Positions 8,101 through 15,584 of a DNA stretch of 64,000 bases are shown piece after piece. The DNA lies in contig NZ_BNEA01000001.1 of NCBI RefSeq assembly GCF_016860525.1, positions 1,257,501 to 1,321,500 of the forward strand, written 5' to 3'. The stretch's first letter is position 1. Every line of letters begins with the position of its first letter. The DNA is from Streptomyces rubradiris (GTDB taxonomy: Bacteria > Actinomycetota > Actinomycetes > Streptomycetales > Streptomycetaceae). Both the position numbers and the translations under genes were made by a program. Under the pieces are notes generated by a model. The model was given only the letters and a program-made list of their open reading frames with translations. It was not told where the DNA came from and ran no database searches.

Positions 8101-9426
8101 TCACGACGCGTCGATGAACCGGTCGAGCACCCGCACGCCGAACTGCAGCCCGTCGACCGGCACCCGCTCGTCCACGCCGTGGAACATGCCGGCGAAGTCC
8201 AGCTCCGGCGGCAGCTTCAGCGGGGCGAAGCCGAAGCCGCGGATACCGAGGTCGTCGAAGGACTTGGCGTCGGTGCCGCCGGAGAGCATGTACGGGATCG
8301 CCTTGGCGGTCGGGTCCTCGGCGAGCAGCGCGGACTGCATGGCCGCCACCAGGGGGCCGTCGAAGCCGGTCTCCAGCGCCTTGTCGGAGTGCACGTCCTC
8401 GCGGCGGACGTTCGGGCCGAGCAGCCGGTCGAGGTCGGCGAGGAACTCCTCCTCGTGACCGGGCAGGAACCGCCCGTCGATGTGGGCGGTGGCCTCGCCC
8501 GGAATGACGTTGACCTTGTAGCCGGCGTTCAGCTGGGTGGGGTTGGCGGTGTTGCTCAGGGTCGCGCCGATCAGCTTGGCGATGCCACCGAGCTTGGCGA
8601 TGGTGGCCTCCATGTCCTCCGGGTCCAGCTCGGTGCCGAGCGCGTCGCCCAGCTCGTCGAGGAAGGCCCGGGTGGTCTTGGTGACCCGCACCGGGAACTT
8701 GTGCCGGCCGACCCGGGCCACCGCCTCCGACAGCTCGGTGATGGCGTTGTCCCGGTGGATCATCGACCCGTGCCCGGCGGTGCCGGCCACGGTCAGCTTC
8801 ATCCAGTGCATGCCCTTCTCGGCCGTCTGGATCAGATAGAGCCGCCGCTCGTCGTCGACTGTGAAGGAGAAGCCGCCGACCTCGCTGATGGCCTCGGTGA
8901 CCCCCTCGAACAGCTCGGGGTGGTGGTCGACCAGGTAGCGGGCGCCGTACGTGCCGCCCGCCTCCTCGTCGGCGAGGAAGGCGACCACGATGTCCCGCGG
9001 GGGCCGGCGCCCGCTGCGCAGCCGGTCGCGGACGACCGCCAGCGTCATGGCGTCCATGTCCTTCATGTCGACGGCGCCGCGTCCCCATACGCAGCCGTCG
9101 GCGATCTCCCCGGAGAACGGGTCGTGGGTCCAGTCGACCGCGTTGGCCGGTACGACGTCCAGGTGGCCGTGGATGAGCAGCGCGGGCCGGGACGGGTCCT
9201 CGCCCTCGATCCGGGCCACCGTGGAGGCGCGGCCGGGGTGCGACTCGTAGATCTTCGGCTCCAGCCCGACCTCGGCGAGCTTCTCGGCGACCCATTCGGC
9301 GGCCTTGCGCTCGCCGGGGCCGGAGTGGTCGCCGTAGTTGCTGGTGTCGAACCGGATCAGCTCGCGGCAGAGGTCCACGACCTCGTCCTCGCCGGTGACG
9401 GTCCTGGCCGTGCCCGTCTCGCTCAC
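8101..9426 (-). CDS. M20/M25/M40 family metallo-hydrolase
   Basis: A 441-residue di-zinc peptidase or amidohydrolase of the M20 family, probably cleaving dipeptides or N-acylated amino acids in the cytoplasm. The zinc and catalytic motifs are visible: HGHLD (His88, Asp90), GRGAVDMK (Asp120), and the Glu pair in ADEEAGG near 150, followed by the dimerisation domain and a late His. The start is GTG with GGGAGGAAG upstream. It is monocistronic, facing away from the tRNA gene that follows at about 220 bp. Confidence 0.9.
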   Translation of the reverse strand: MSETGTARTVTGEDEVVDLCRELIRFDTSNYGDHSGPGERKAAEWVAEKLAEVGLEPKIYESHPGRASTVARIEGEDPSRPALLIHGHLDVVPANAVDWTHDPFSGEIADGCVWGRGAVDMKDMDAMTLAVVRDRLRSGRRPPRDIVVAFLADEEAGGTYGARYLVDHHPELFEGVTEAISEVGGFSFTVDDERRLYLIQTAEKGMHWMKLTVAGTAGHGSMIHRDNAITELSEAVARVGRHKFPVRVTKTTRAFLDELGDALGTELDPEDMEATIAKLGGIAKLIGATLSNTANPTQLNAGYKVNVIPGEATAHIDGRFLPGHEEEFLADLDRLLGPNVRREDVHSDKALETGFDGPLVAAMQSALLAEDPTAKAIPYMLSGGTDAKSFDDLGIRGFGFAPLKLPPELDFAGMFHGVDERVPVDGLQFGVRVLDRFIDAS

Positions 9427-9643
9427 GATGCTTCCTCCCGCTGTCGCTGCTGGTGGTCCCCCTCATCCTCTCTCCGGCCCCGCCCCGGGCCCAAGACCGG
9501 GCCCCGCCTGTGACACGCCGTTCACGCGCGCCCGTCCCCGGGGACGGGGGGTGATCGGACACCCCCGAAAGCCTGGTAATGTTTCCTTCGTCGCCGCGAG
9601 GGAAACCCCGCCGAAAGGGAGGATCTCGCACGACAGACACCTT

Positions 9644-9731
9644 GTCCGGGTGGCGGAATGGCAGACGCGCTAGCTTGAGGTGCTAGTGCCCTTTATCGGG
9701 CGTGGGGGTTCAAGTCCCCCCTCGGACACCA
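9644..9731 (+). tRNA. tRNA-Leu (anticodon GAG), CCA encoded
   Basis: The gene folds as a class II tRNA. The acceptor stem GTCCGGG pairs with CTCGGAC (one G-U), the anticodon loop is TTGAGGT giving anticodon GAG, the variable arm is long (TGCCC...GGGCG), the T arm contains GGTTCAAGTCC, and CCA is encoded. Its 3' part is the attachment site of the following island: the last 21 bases before the CCA (9708-9728) recur at the far end of the island. Confidence 0.95.
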
Positions 9732-9798
9732 GCGAGAGACCCCAGTTGATCTGGGGTCTTTCTGTTTCTCCGGCTGTGGCGTGACCAAGCGCGTGACC
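9708..9798 (+). repeat. attL: left direct repeat of the tRNA-Leu island
   Basis: 91 bp that include the T arm and acceptor 3' half of tRNA-Leu, the terminator hairpin after it, and GTGACCAAGCGCGTGACC. The same 91 bp recur 6,146 bp to the right with one C/T difference, and weaker identity continues about 20 bp further. This is the signature of integration into a tRNA gene with the functional 3' end kept at this end. Confidence 0.88.
9737..9759 (+). terminator. terminator after tRNA-Leu
   Basis: A 9-bp perfect stem (AGACCCCAG and complement) with a 5-base loop, followed by TTCTGTTTCT. It lies six bases after the encoded CCA and is duplicated in attR. Confidence 0.85.
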
Positions 9799-9902
9799 AA
9801 CAGCCGAGCGAACTTCCTGGTCAGACCAGGGATGACAGGCCGATTCGGGCAGCGCTGGAAGCGGCCAGCTTCTTCGCTCCCTCGGCGCGACGCCTGCCGG
9901 CG

Positions 9903-10343
9903 TTGGCTCTGGCGCGAGAGATCAAGACAGCCGCCCCGAACCAACCGGTGATCCTCACGGTGGTGGAGATGAAGCGCCTTGCCCGCAACGCGGCAGAACT
10001 CATGACGTTGTCCTCCACCCTGCAAGCGGACGGCATCCAACCGGAACTCCTCTCCGGCCCCTTGCAGGGTGTGTACGACCCGAACGGGGCAGGCGCGATC
10101 GTGTTCGCCGTCCTGGCCGTGGCCGCCGAGGTAGAGCGGGAAGGCATCCGGGAGAAGACGTTGGAGGGGCTGGACACTGCGGCCCGCAAGGGCAACCACG
10201 GGGGACGCCCCTCCGTCGTGGACGACGACAAGCTAGCCGTAGCCCGTGCCCGGCACGCCAAGGGAGAGAGCGTCACCGCCATCGCCAAGGCGCTGGGGAT
10301 CTCCCGTGCGACTTTGTACCGGCACATCGGTGAGAGCGCCTGA
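9903..10343 (+). pseudogene. truncated serine resolvase/invertase, catalytic N-terminus missing
   Basis: The 146 residues match the middle and end of resolvase-family serine recombinases: VVEMKRLARNAAELMTL, then NGAGAIVFAVLAVAAEVER, REKTLEGLDTAARKGNHGGRP and a C-terminal helix-turn-helix (ISRATLYRHIGE). The N-terminal 50 residues with the catalytic Ser (YARVS-type motif) are absent. In-frame codons upstream do not encode them, and the only start is TTG. The break lies about 100 bp from attL, so the deletion probably removed the element's end. It is non-functional as a recombinase, although the DNA-binding tail could still be made. Confidence 0.8.
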
Positions 10344-10364
10344 GGCAGGCGTACAGGGGCGCAG

Positions 10365-11219
10365 TCAGGCGCTCACCTCGGAGCGCACCGGAACGGGTGG
10401 GCGAACACCGGTGAGCGCCTCCGCACGGGCAACGAGCCGGGGTGCAAGGTCGGGATACCAGCCACGGGCTACGGCTTGCAGCATCTCCGCCAGCGCGGCG
10501 AGTTCCCCGATTCGGCCGGCCGGGGTGTCGAGGGTCGGCGCGAACTCCCTGCGGATGCGAGCGGCTACGTCGGGAACGAGCAGGCTGTTGGCGTGGAGGA
10601 GCCCCGCGTCGTAGCCGAAGGGCACCAAGCCCCACCGCTCCCAGTCCAGCAGGCACAGGGGCGCAGCGGTGAGGTTGCCCCAGTGCAGGTCACCGTGACC
10701 GGTCACCCGCTCCACCTTGGCGGGTGCCGGGATGCCAAGGAACTGGGGGAAGGCCCGTTCGATCCACCCATCCCGGACGGTCGTCTTCACACCCTCCACT
10801 TCAGCGAGCAGTGCAAGGGCTTGGCGAAGGTCCGCCCACCACTCGTCAGGCAACCCCGGGTCACGGTCGATGTCGGCCCGGTCCGGAGACACGATCGGCT
10901 GCGTCACGTAATCAAGGACTTCCGCCTCGAAAGCCCACTCCACGTCAGTCCAGTCGTGCACCTCGTACAGGCGGGGACGAGGAACGCCGTCAGGCACCAG
11001 CTCAGAGGCGCCGACGATGCCCTCCCCTTGCTTCCTGCCCGCGTTCCTCTTCGCCGTCCGACTCACCCGCAGCCACCGGTCCCCCGCTCGGCGTCCGAGG
11101 GTGACGCCAAGGAAGCCCCACGCCAGCGGCCCCGTACAGGTGAGACCCAGTGCCTTGGCCGCCCGGTCGTGGGCGGCCTCCATCAGGGCCTGCACCTTCT
11201 CATTCACCGGCGAGTTCAT
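10365..11219 (-). CDS. aminoglycoside-phosphotransferase-like kinase
   Basis: A 284-residue protein of the APH/choline-kinase fold. The catalytic loop HGDLHWGN and the metal-binding LLDWERWG are intact, so phosphotransfer is possible. The N-lobe lysine region is less clear (RWLRVSRTAKRN). It is the last gene of the leftward cassette, its start overlapping the aldo/keto reductase by 20 bases. APH-like enzymes occur in antibiotic resistance, in primary metabolism, and as partners in thioamide and class V lanthipeptide pathways, where they help modify a precursor peptide. The last role would suit its company here, but this is inference and there is no HopA1-type partner. Confidence 0.8.
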   Translation of the reverse strand: MNSPVNEKVQALMEAAHDRAAKALGLTCTGPLAWGFLGVTLGRRAGDRWLRVSRTAKRNAGRKQGEGIVGASELVPDGVPRPRLYEVHDWTDVEWAFEAEVLDYVTQPIVSPDRADIDRDPGLPDEWWADLRQALALLAEVEGVKTTVRDGWIERAFPQFLGIPAPAKVERVTGHGDLHWGNLTAAPLCLLDWERWGLVPFGYDAGLLHANSLLVPDVAARIRREFAPTLDTPAGRIGELAALAEMLQAVARGWYPDLAPRLVARAEALTGVRPPVPVRSEVSA

Positions 11220-12105
11220 CCGTCACCCTCCTGAGTTCCTGGGCCGTCAGAGGCGCAGCCAGAGCCTTCGCCGCATCGTCCCAGTGTTCGCGGGTGCTCG
11301 CGGAAGTCAGGACGACATCGAGGCCAGGGCACGAGCCAGCGGCCAGCAGGGCAGCGGCTGCGGCCGACAAGCCAGGGCGGATGAGGTTCACCAGTTCGGG
11401 CGTCATGGCATCGAGGAGGGCGCCCCCGTGCAGGGGCGCGGAGCCGAACGTGATCAGCCCCGCGTCCTTCGCCTGCACCAGTGGTCCGCCGCCGTTCAGG
11501 GCCTGTGTGATCGGGGCATCCATGATCAGGCTGACGGGCATCTGCAAGCCCGTGAAGTGGTGCTCGGCGGAACCCGCCGCCTGCCGCGCGAGTGCGAGCA
11601 ACTCGGGCACGCTGAACGCCCCGGAGGTCAGACCCGACCAAGTGGCGACGCCGTACCCGCCGATCCTGCCCGTGCGGGCGAACTCCTCCAGCGCCGTAAA
11701 GGCTTCCCGCACCCGCCCGTGCAGAGCCGTACGGTCAAGGCCCTGGCCGTCGTGCTCCGGGTTGTGCACGAACACCAGGTCCACGCGCCCGAGCGTGGCC
11801 AACGAGCGCTCCGTCTGCCAGCGGACAAAGCCCCGCTCAAGGCTGTGTCTACCGGCCGCCTCTTCCCGGGTGAGCACGCCGTCAGCCAGTGCGGTGCGGC
11901 CCTGTTCCTCCGTGAAGAATCCCGCCTTCGTGGCTACCCGCACGGTCGGGTACTCCCTGAGAAGCGGGCGCAGTTCCTCATGCGCCCGACCGTGAGCGTA
12001 GTTGGGCGCCGTGTCCACCCAGGGGCTACCGGCAGCCAGGGCGGTGCGTGCCGCCTGACTGACAGCACGCACGCGGTATGTCCCCAGGGAGAGCGCGGCG
12101 GTCAC
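11200..12105 (-). CDS. aldo/keto reductase of the island cassette
   Basis: A 301-residue aldo/keto reductase. The tetrad is complete: Asp and Tyr in VDTAPNYAHG, Lys in RVATKAGFF, His in LVFVHNPEH. GTG start overlapping the JmjC stop (GTGA), so the two are translationally coupled; a longer open frame upstream is the JmjC gene's antiregister and is rejected. It would reduce a carbonyl with NADPH, possibly one generated by the neighbouring oxygenase. Only about 20% like the housekeeping reductase near the left end by eye, so not a recent duplicate. Confidence 0.85.
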   Translation of the reverse strand: MTAALSLGTYRVRAVSQAARTALAAGSPWVDTAPNYAHGRAHEELRPLLREYPTVRVATKAGFFTEEQGRTALADGVLTREEAAGRHSLERGFVRWQTERSLATLGRVDLVFVHNPEHDGQGLDRTALHGRVREAFTALEEFARTGRIGGYGVATWSGLTSGAFSVPELLALARQAAGSAEHHFTGLQMPVSLIMDAPITQALNGGGPLVQAKDAGLITFGSAPLHGGALLDAMTPELVNLIRPGLSAAAAALLAAGSCPGLDVVLTSASTREHWDDAAKALAAPLTAQELRRVTDELAGE

Positions 12106-13289
12106 AGCGCCGTCCCCACGACTGCGGCGGCGTGGCCGTCGATGAGGACGGAGACCACTTCGGCTACGTCCTCGACCTCCAGTCCGGCGGAGTCGGCCAT
12201 CTCGCCCAGCGTGGTCGGCTGGTTGGTCAGCAGCGTGCCCAGTGCGGGAGCGGCGGACTCGGCGAAGTCCCACGCGGTACCGGCTGCCGAGAAGGTGACC
12301 GTGCCCTCTGCCGGGTTCGCCGTCAGGCGGCCCCTCGGAGCGGTGAGCTTGACCGTGATCTCGCCCCGTGCAGGGAGCCCGTCCACGTAGGGCAGGGACG
12401 GAATCGCGTGGCCCAGGTCGGTCGTGTCGATCGACTCCGCCCACCGCCCCACGAGGCGCGGGTCCGCCATCATGTCGGCCACCTCACGGCGCAGCGCGTC
12501 GGTGAAGTCCGCCTGTTCCGTCAGCGAGCCGAAGCGTGGGATGTCCCTGCGGAGCGCGAGGGACGCCCGGAGCTGATCCACGACCCAGAGCATCAGGTCA
12601 GCACCGGTGTGCGTGACCGTGCCGAAGGTGAGGTGAAGGGATTCCGTCCCCTGGTCAGCGGTGACCGCGTGCCACCAGCCGCGCGGCAGGTAGAGCACGT
12701 CACCCGGGGACAGAACGAGGTCCGCCACGGGGTCGCCCTCCGGCTCCTCCGGCGACTCCACGTCCCGGAAGGTGGGCGCCTCGCGGGTCATCCCCCACAG
12801 GCGCCACCGCTTCGAGCCATGCAGTTGGACCACCACCACGTCGTGGTCGTCCCAGTGCCGGCCGAAGCCCTCCCGCTCGGTCCACGAGGCGTACACGTTG
12901 GCCTGCACGGAAGTCCCGAGGAAGCGAGCCAGCCCCTCCGCAGCCGCCCCCACAGCGGGGTGGATCTTCTCCACCGCGTCGAGGACCAGCGACGCCCCGT
13001 CCCTGAGCTGGGCGTGGAAATCGGACGGTTGGATGCGGGACCAGGTGACCGCTCGGCGGTTCGTGGTGGGGATGGCGTAGCGGTGGATCGGGACCATCTC
13101 GCGGTCGACCGAGAGGCGCAGCCGGGGCGGCTCCAGCCGCTGTGTGGCGATGATTCGGTTCAGGTCGTCCCAGGAGAACAGGCCCGCCGTGTCGGCGGCT
13201 CCGGGGATGTGTGCGTAGGAGCGGTGGTACGTCCGGGCGAGGAACTTGTCCCCGCCCAGACGCCCCGCCCACGAGGCTGCATCAAGCAA
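12102..13289 (-). CDS. JmjC/cupin-4 2-oxoglutarate-Fe(II) oxygenase
   Basis: A 395-residue protein of the YcfD/RoxA (cupin-4, JmjC) type. These bacterial enzymes hydroxylate peptide side chains, for example Arg in ribosomal protein L16. The iron triad is visible: His145-x-Asp147 (GRHWDDHD) and His207 (RGWWHAV). Lys160 in GSKRWRLWG is placed to hold 2-oxoglutarate. A winged-helix-like C-terminal part (about 310-395) resembles the one that binds substrate or dimerises in YcfD. It lies 14 bases after a 45-codon peptide gene and is coupled to the reductase after it. The likeliest substrate is that peptide; a host protein is the alternative. Confidence 0.82.
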   Translation of the reverse strand: MLDAASWAGRLGGDKFLARTYHRSYAHIPGAADTAGLFSWDDLNRIIATQRLEPPRLRLSVDREMVPIHRYAIPTTNRRAVTWSRIQPSDFHAQLRDGASLVLDAVEKIHPAVGAAAEGLARFLGTSVQANVYASWTEREGFGRHWDDHDVVVVQLHGSKRWRLWGMTREAPTFRDVESPEEPEGDPVADLVLSPGDVLYLPRGWWHAVTADQGTESLHLTFGTVTHTGADLMLWVVDQLRASLALRRDIPRFGSLTEQADFTDALRREVADMMADPRLVGRWAESIDTTDLGHAIPSLPYVDGLPARGEITVKLTAPRGRLTANPAEGTVTFSAAGTAWDFAESAAPALGTLLTNQPTTLGEMADSAGLEVEDVAEVVSVLIDGHAAAVVGTAL

Positions 13290-13303
13290 CGTGGGCGCTC
13301 CCG

Positions 13304-13441
13304 TCAGTCGTTGCCGTCGGAACGGCCACCGCTGACGTCCGACTCCTGCTCGGCACGAGTACGCGCGGCCACGATCTTCCGCTTCGCGATGAGCAGGCCA
13401 CCCCCCTCGGGGGCCACGGAACCGGTGTTCTCTTCCACCAT
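13304..13441 (-). CDS. 45-residue peptide, candidate modified-peptide precursor
   Basis: An ORF of 45 codons, ATG to TGA, just before the JmjC gene (14-base gap). It has an acidic N-terminus (MVEENTGSVAPEGGG), a basic amphipathic middle (LLIAKRKIVAARTR, about 16-29) and a polar tail rich in Asp, Ser and Gly (about 30-45, ending GGRSDGND). GAGAGAGG lies about 6-10 bases upstream. No Cys, no signal peptide, no HTH. The layout of a short helical leader plus a polar tail next to an oxygenase is like RiPP precursors. It could instead be a regulatory peptide. It is too short to appear in usual ORF lists; coding status rests on the RBS, position and tight spacing. Confidence 0.6.
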   Translation of the reverse strand: MVEENTGSVAPEGGGLLIAKRKIVAARTRAEQESDVSGGRSDGND

Positions 13442-13466
13442 CGGACTACCTCTCTCTTCTCGGGGA

Positions 13467-13492
13467 CTTCCCGCCCGGGATCAGGCGGGAAG
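13467..13492 (-). terminator. hairpin before the peptide gene
   Basis: A perfect 9-bp inverted repeat, CTTCCCGCC and complement, with an 8-base loop. It lies between the 40-residue membrane peptide gene and the 45-residue peptide gene. It could be an attenuator or terminator that sets their ratio, or an operator. Confidence 0.55.
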
Positions 13493-13520
13493 CAAAGGGG
13501 GACAACGGCGAGCCCGGCGG

Positions 13521-13643
13521 TTACCGGATCGCCAGGGCTCCGGCGAGAACCACGGCACAGCCGCCGAGAATCATGGCCAGGTACAGCGACCCCGCGTACC
13601 GGCCGAAGTGGCGCAGCACCCAGCGGCCCAGGCCGCGACTCAC
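13521..13643 (-). CDS. 40-residue single-pass membrane peptide
   Basis: A 40-codon ORF from GTG to TAA whose start overlaps the upstream stop by GTGA. The product has a basic N-terminus (MSRGLGRWVLRHFGRYAG) and one hydrophobic helix (about 20-39, with LAMILGGCAVVLAGALAI). It would insert with its N-terminus inside. It could anchor a modification complex, aid export, or be immunity. No family recognised; the tight coupling argues that it is real. Confidence 0.6.
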   Translation of the reverse strand: MSRGLGRWVLRHFGRYAGSLYLAMILGGCAVVLAGALAIR

Positions 13644-13882
13644 GCCGTCTTCTGCTCCGCCGCGACAGGGCGGAGATCACTCACAGACGGCGAGCTGCGG
13701 CCCGTGCACCGAGGGCACCCGCAGGGCGGGTACTTGGTCGGTGAACCCAAGATCACTGCGTTGCGCGGGTCCACCTGCACCTCACGAACCGGGCCGTACG
13801 TCCTACCGCCGTCGTACGACACCCGCAAAGTCATGCGCCCGCCGTCTCGGTTTCTCGTTTCGTCTCGCTCGGTCGCCGCCAT
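13640..13882 (-). CDS. small CxCxxC protein of the island
   Basis: An 80-residue protein with basic polar N-terminus, a short beta-rich segment (LRVSYDGGRTYGPVREV) and three Cys in YPPCGCPRCTG (54, 56, 59), a likely metal-binding knuckle, followed by a disordered tail. Two ATGs are possible (four codons apart); neither has a strong RBS. It starts 62 bases after the XRE regulator gene, so a promoter may lie in that gap. No function recognised; it is the first gene of the leftward cassette. Confidence 0.6.
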   Translation of the reverse strand: MAATERDETRNRDGGRMTLRVSYDGGRTYGPVREVQVDPRNAVILGSPTKYPPCGCPRCTGRSSPSVSDLRPVAAEQKTA

Positions 13883-13944
13883 GGGGGAAACCATTGGCCC
13901 AGAAACCGGCGACTGTGTAGTTCTTTCCCGTCATGGACTAAAGA

Positions 13945-14778
13945 TCATGAACGGCAAGCGGCAGACCACTCCGCCAACAAGGCTCGCGCTTCCTCCCCGA
14001 ACAACGCGTAACCCTCCAGCGTGGAGAACAGTTCGAGATGCATTTCGATGTCTCTCGGATCTCTCAGGATCACGACACCGGTCGTGTTCTCCACAGTGGC
14101 CAGCGTGTTGTCATAGATGGTGAAAGTGTCCATAGGCGCCATGGGTTTGTATCCCGCGATTGGGATAACGCCGAGCTTCACGTTCGTAAGGTGGGTAAGC
14201 GAGGCCAGTCGGTCAATCTGCATTGCCATCGCAGCCGGGGGCAGGAGCGGCCACCTCACAGCCTGCTCGGTCAGGATGAAGGTGAACCGCTTCTTCGTGT
14301 CGTAAAGAACCTCCTGCCGCTCCAGCTTCCTCGCGATCGTCTTAGTGACATCGGCCGGGGAATGGGCAAGGCTGGCCCGGATGTACTCAGGGGTGGACAG
14401 CAGTCCTGTAATCATCGAGAGCAGGAAGAAGCGGAAGTCCGTAGATGAGGATTCGAGGGCTGCAAGTTCAGTCTGCTTCTTCTCCAGGCCCCTACGGCGC
14501 AGGGAGCGCAGGTCTTGCCATTCGGTGTTGGCCAGCCGCGCGAGGGCGATGACCTCCTCGATGACCTCGGGTGGAGCCACGACGGCTCGTAGGATTCTTT
14601 CCAGGTCCAGTAGGCTCGGCTGAGCTTTCCCGTTCTCAATCCGGCTGATCTTCGATTGGGACATGTTGCAACGCCGAGCGAGCCGGTCCCCAGTGAGGCC
14701 GGCTCGCTTGCGTAGTTCTTTCAGCAGGGCCGCCAGTTCCTGTTTCGGCTGGCCCATCTGCTCAGGGTCGAACGTCAC
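13945..14778 (-). CDS. Scr1-type XRE regulator (HTH + DUF5753)
   Basis: A 277-residue helix-turn-helix protein. The XRE domain is at about 15-70 (LRKRAGLTGDRLARRCNMSQ, SKISRIENGKAQPS) and the rest is the DUF5753/Scr1 domain (SMITGLLSTPEYIRASL and later LGVIPI). In Streptomyces these regulators are usually paired with a small DUF397 protein and act as a regulator with an antagonist. Here the partner position is taken by a DUF6879 protein and a short Cys-containing protein. The start overlaps the DUF6879 stop (ATGA). It probably controls its own operon and perhaps the adjoining cassette. Confidence 0.87.
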   Translation of the reverse strand: MTFDPEQMGQPKQELAALLKELRKRAGLTGDRLARRCNMSQSKISRIENGKAQPSLLDLERILRAVVAPPEVIEEVIALARLANTEWQDLRSLRRRGLEKKQTELAALESSSTDFRFFLLSMITGLLSTPEYIRASLAHSPADVTKTIARKLERQEVLYDTKKRFTFILTEQAVRWPLLPPAAMAMQIDRLASLTHLTNVKLGVIPIAGYKPMAPMDTFTIYDNTLATVENTTGVVILRDPRDIEMHLELFSTLEGYALFGEEARALLAEWSAACRS

Positions 14779-15287
14779 CCGCTCACATACTCCAGGAATG
14801 GAACCGACTCAGCAACGGCAATCCGCTTCCACTGCCGGTACGGCTCCGGATCGCCCTCGTACAGTTCCCGGTTTATCTGCGTCCCGTCCGCCCGGTAGTT
14901 CATCAGGACCACCTTGGACTCATCGAACATCCAGAAGTCCTGATCCGGAAGTCCCGGGTTCTCCCGGTCGGTGAGGTCGAGGATGCGGATATCCTCGCCC
15001 ACCTTCACGTGGTGCCGGTAGTAATACTCGAACTCGAAGCGAAGGTAGTCCGAGAGCGGGCGGGTCACGACGTGCACCCTGCCGACGCTCTTTCCTTCCG
15101 AGGTCCATTGCCGAACCTCGTCCATCCAGGCCGACGTGTAATCGTCGGGGGATTTCTCCCCGGCGAGAAAGCGCTTCAGCTTCTCCGCTTCCTGGGGCAT
15201 GGTGTAGCCGGGCAGCGTTTCCAGTCGCCACGCCTCACGCTCCATGGAATCGAAGCAGTCATTCCACGCGTCACCATCCAAGTGCAC
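14775..15287 (-). CDS. DUF6879 family protein
   Basis: A 170-residue protein, aromatic and acidic, with YRHHVKVGEDIRILDLTDR and a DFWMFDESKVVLMNY segment that fit DUF6879. The family is found beside Scr1-type regulators in actinomycetes; its biochemical role is unknown, presumably partner or effector. The start is GTG, overlapping the previous gene by 17 bases. The next gene begins within its stop, so three genes are translated together. Confidence 0.75.
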   Translation of the reverse strand: MHLDGDAWNDCFDSMEREAWRLETLPGYTMPQEAEKLKRFLAGEKSPDDYTSAWMDEVRQWTSEGKSVGRVHVVTRPLSDYLRFEFEYYYRHHVKVGEDIRILDLTDRENPGLPDQDFWMFDESKVVLMNYRADGTQINRELYEGDPEPYRQWKRIAVAESVPFLEYVSG

Positions 15288-15480
15288 GGAACGCCTCCCT
15301 GAGAACCGCCTCGGGGATTTCCACGAGCCCTTCCCCGGAGGGCGGGGTGAAGGCGTCGGACACGTCGCCCTGCACCACGAACGACCCGGTAGCCGTGCGG
15401 TACACGTTCGGGCAGTCCTTCTCTCCGCACTCGCCGTTGCCGTTGCCCGTGAGCCGGGTGAGTGCCGAACGTTCGGACAT
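15271..15480 (-). CDS. small protein with two Cys, DUF397-like context
   Basis: A 69-residue protein with CGEKDCPNVYRTATGSFVVQ (Cys18 and Cys23) and an acidic C-terminal helix. Such proteins commonly precede DUF6879 genes in Streptomyces. It resembles DUF397 in size and in the S-F-V-V-Q-G strand, but I cannot assign it firmly. ATG follows a GGGGG ribosome binding site by six bases; an upstream ATG 33 bases earlier is less well placed. First gene of the Scr1-type operon. Confidence 0.65.
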   Translation of the reverse strand: MSERSALTRLTGNGNGECGEKDCPNVYRTATGSFVVQGDVSDAFTPPSGEGLVEIPEAVLREAFRALGW

Positions 15481-15521
15481 GCCAACCCCCTTGCTCTGGC
15501 CCCGTTGGGCCACCTGCCGAA

Positions 15522-15584
15522 CGACAGTAGAGGGGGTGGCGCTACGCGTCTATGCGCGAACGCGACTATGCGTGTCCTTGCATA
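15522..15584 (-). promoter_or_regulatory. candidate promoter/operator of Scr1-type operon
   Basis: TATGC and GCATA (15567-15571 and 15580-15584) form a 5-bp inverted repeat around 8 bases, and a third TATGC lies 12 bases to the left. Nearer the gene, minus-strand TACTGT could serve as a -10. This may be the operator of the XRE regulator. Weak evidence, based on position and symmetry only. Confidence 0.35.

Noticed and set aside
7995..8117. Plus-strand 40-codon ORF with a perfect GAGGAGG RBS
   Set aside because: The RBS coincides with the spacer of the chpH promoter on the other strand, and the ORF overlaps the M20 peptidase gene end; no family.
9693..10199. Minus-strand ORF ending with ...VSRWCPRGDLNPHAR across tRNA-Leu
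   Set aside because: It is the antisense reading of the tRNA terminator and tRNA 3' end; the same false peptide family appears wherever this tRNA end is duplicated (also at 15791-16078).
13640..15480. Idea that the Scr1 group is a classical toxin-antitoxin pair
   Set aside because: No known toxin fold or nuclease residue is visible in the DUF6879 or small proteins; kept as a regulator group instead.
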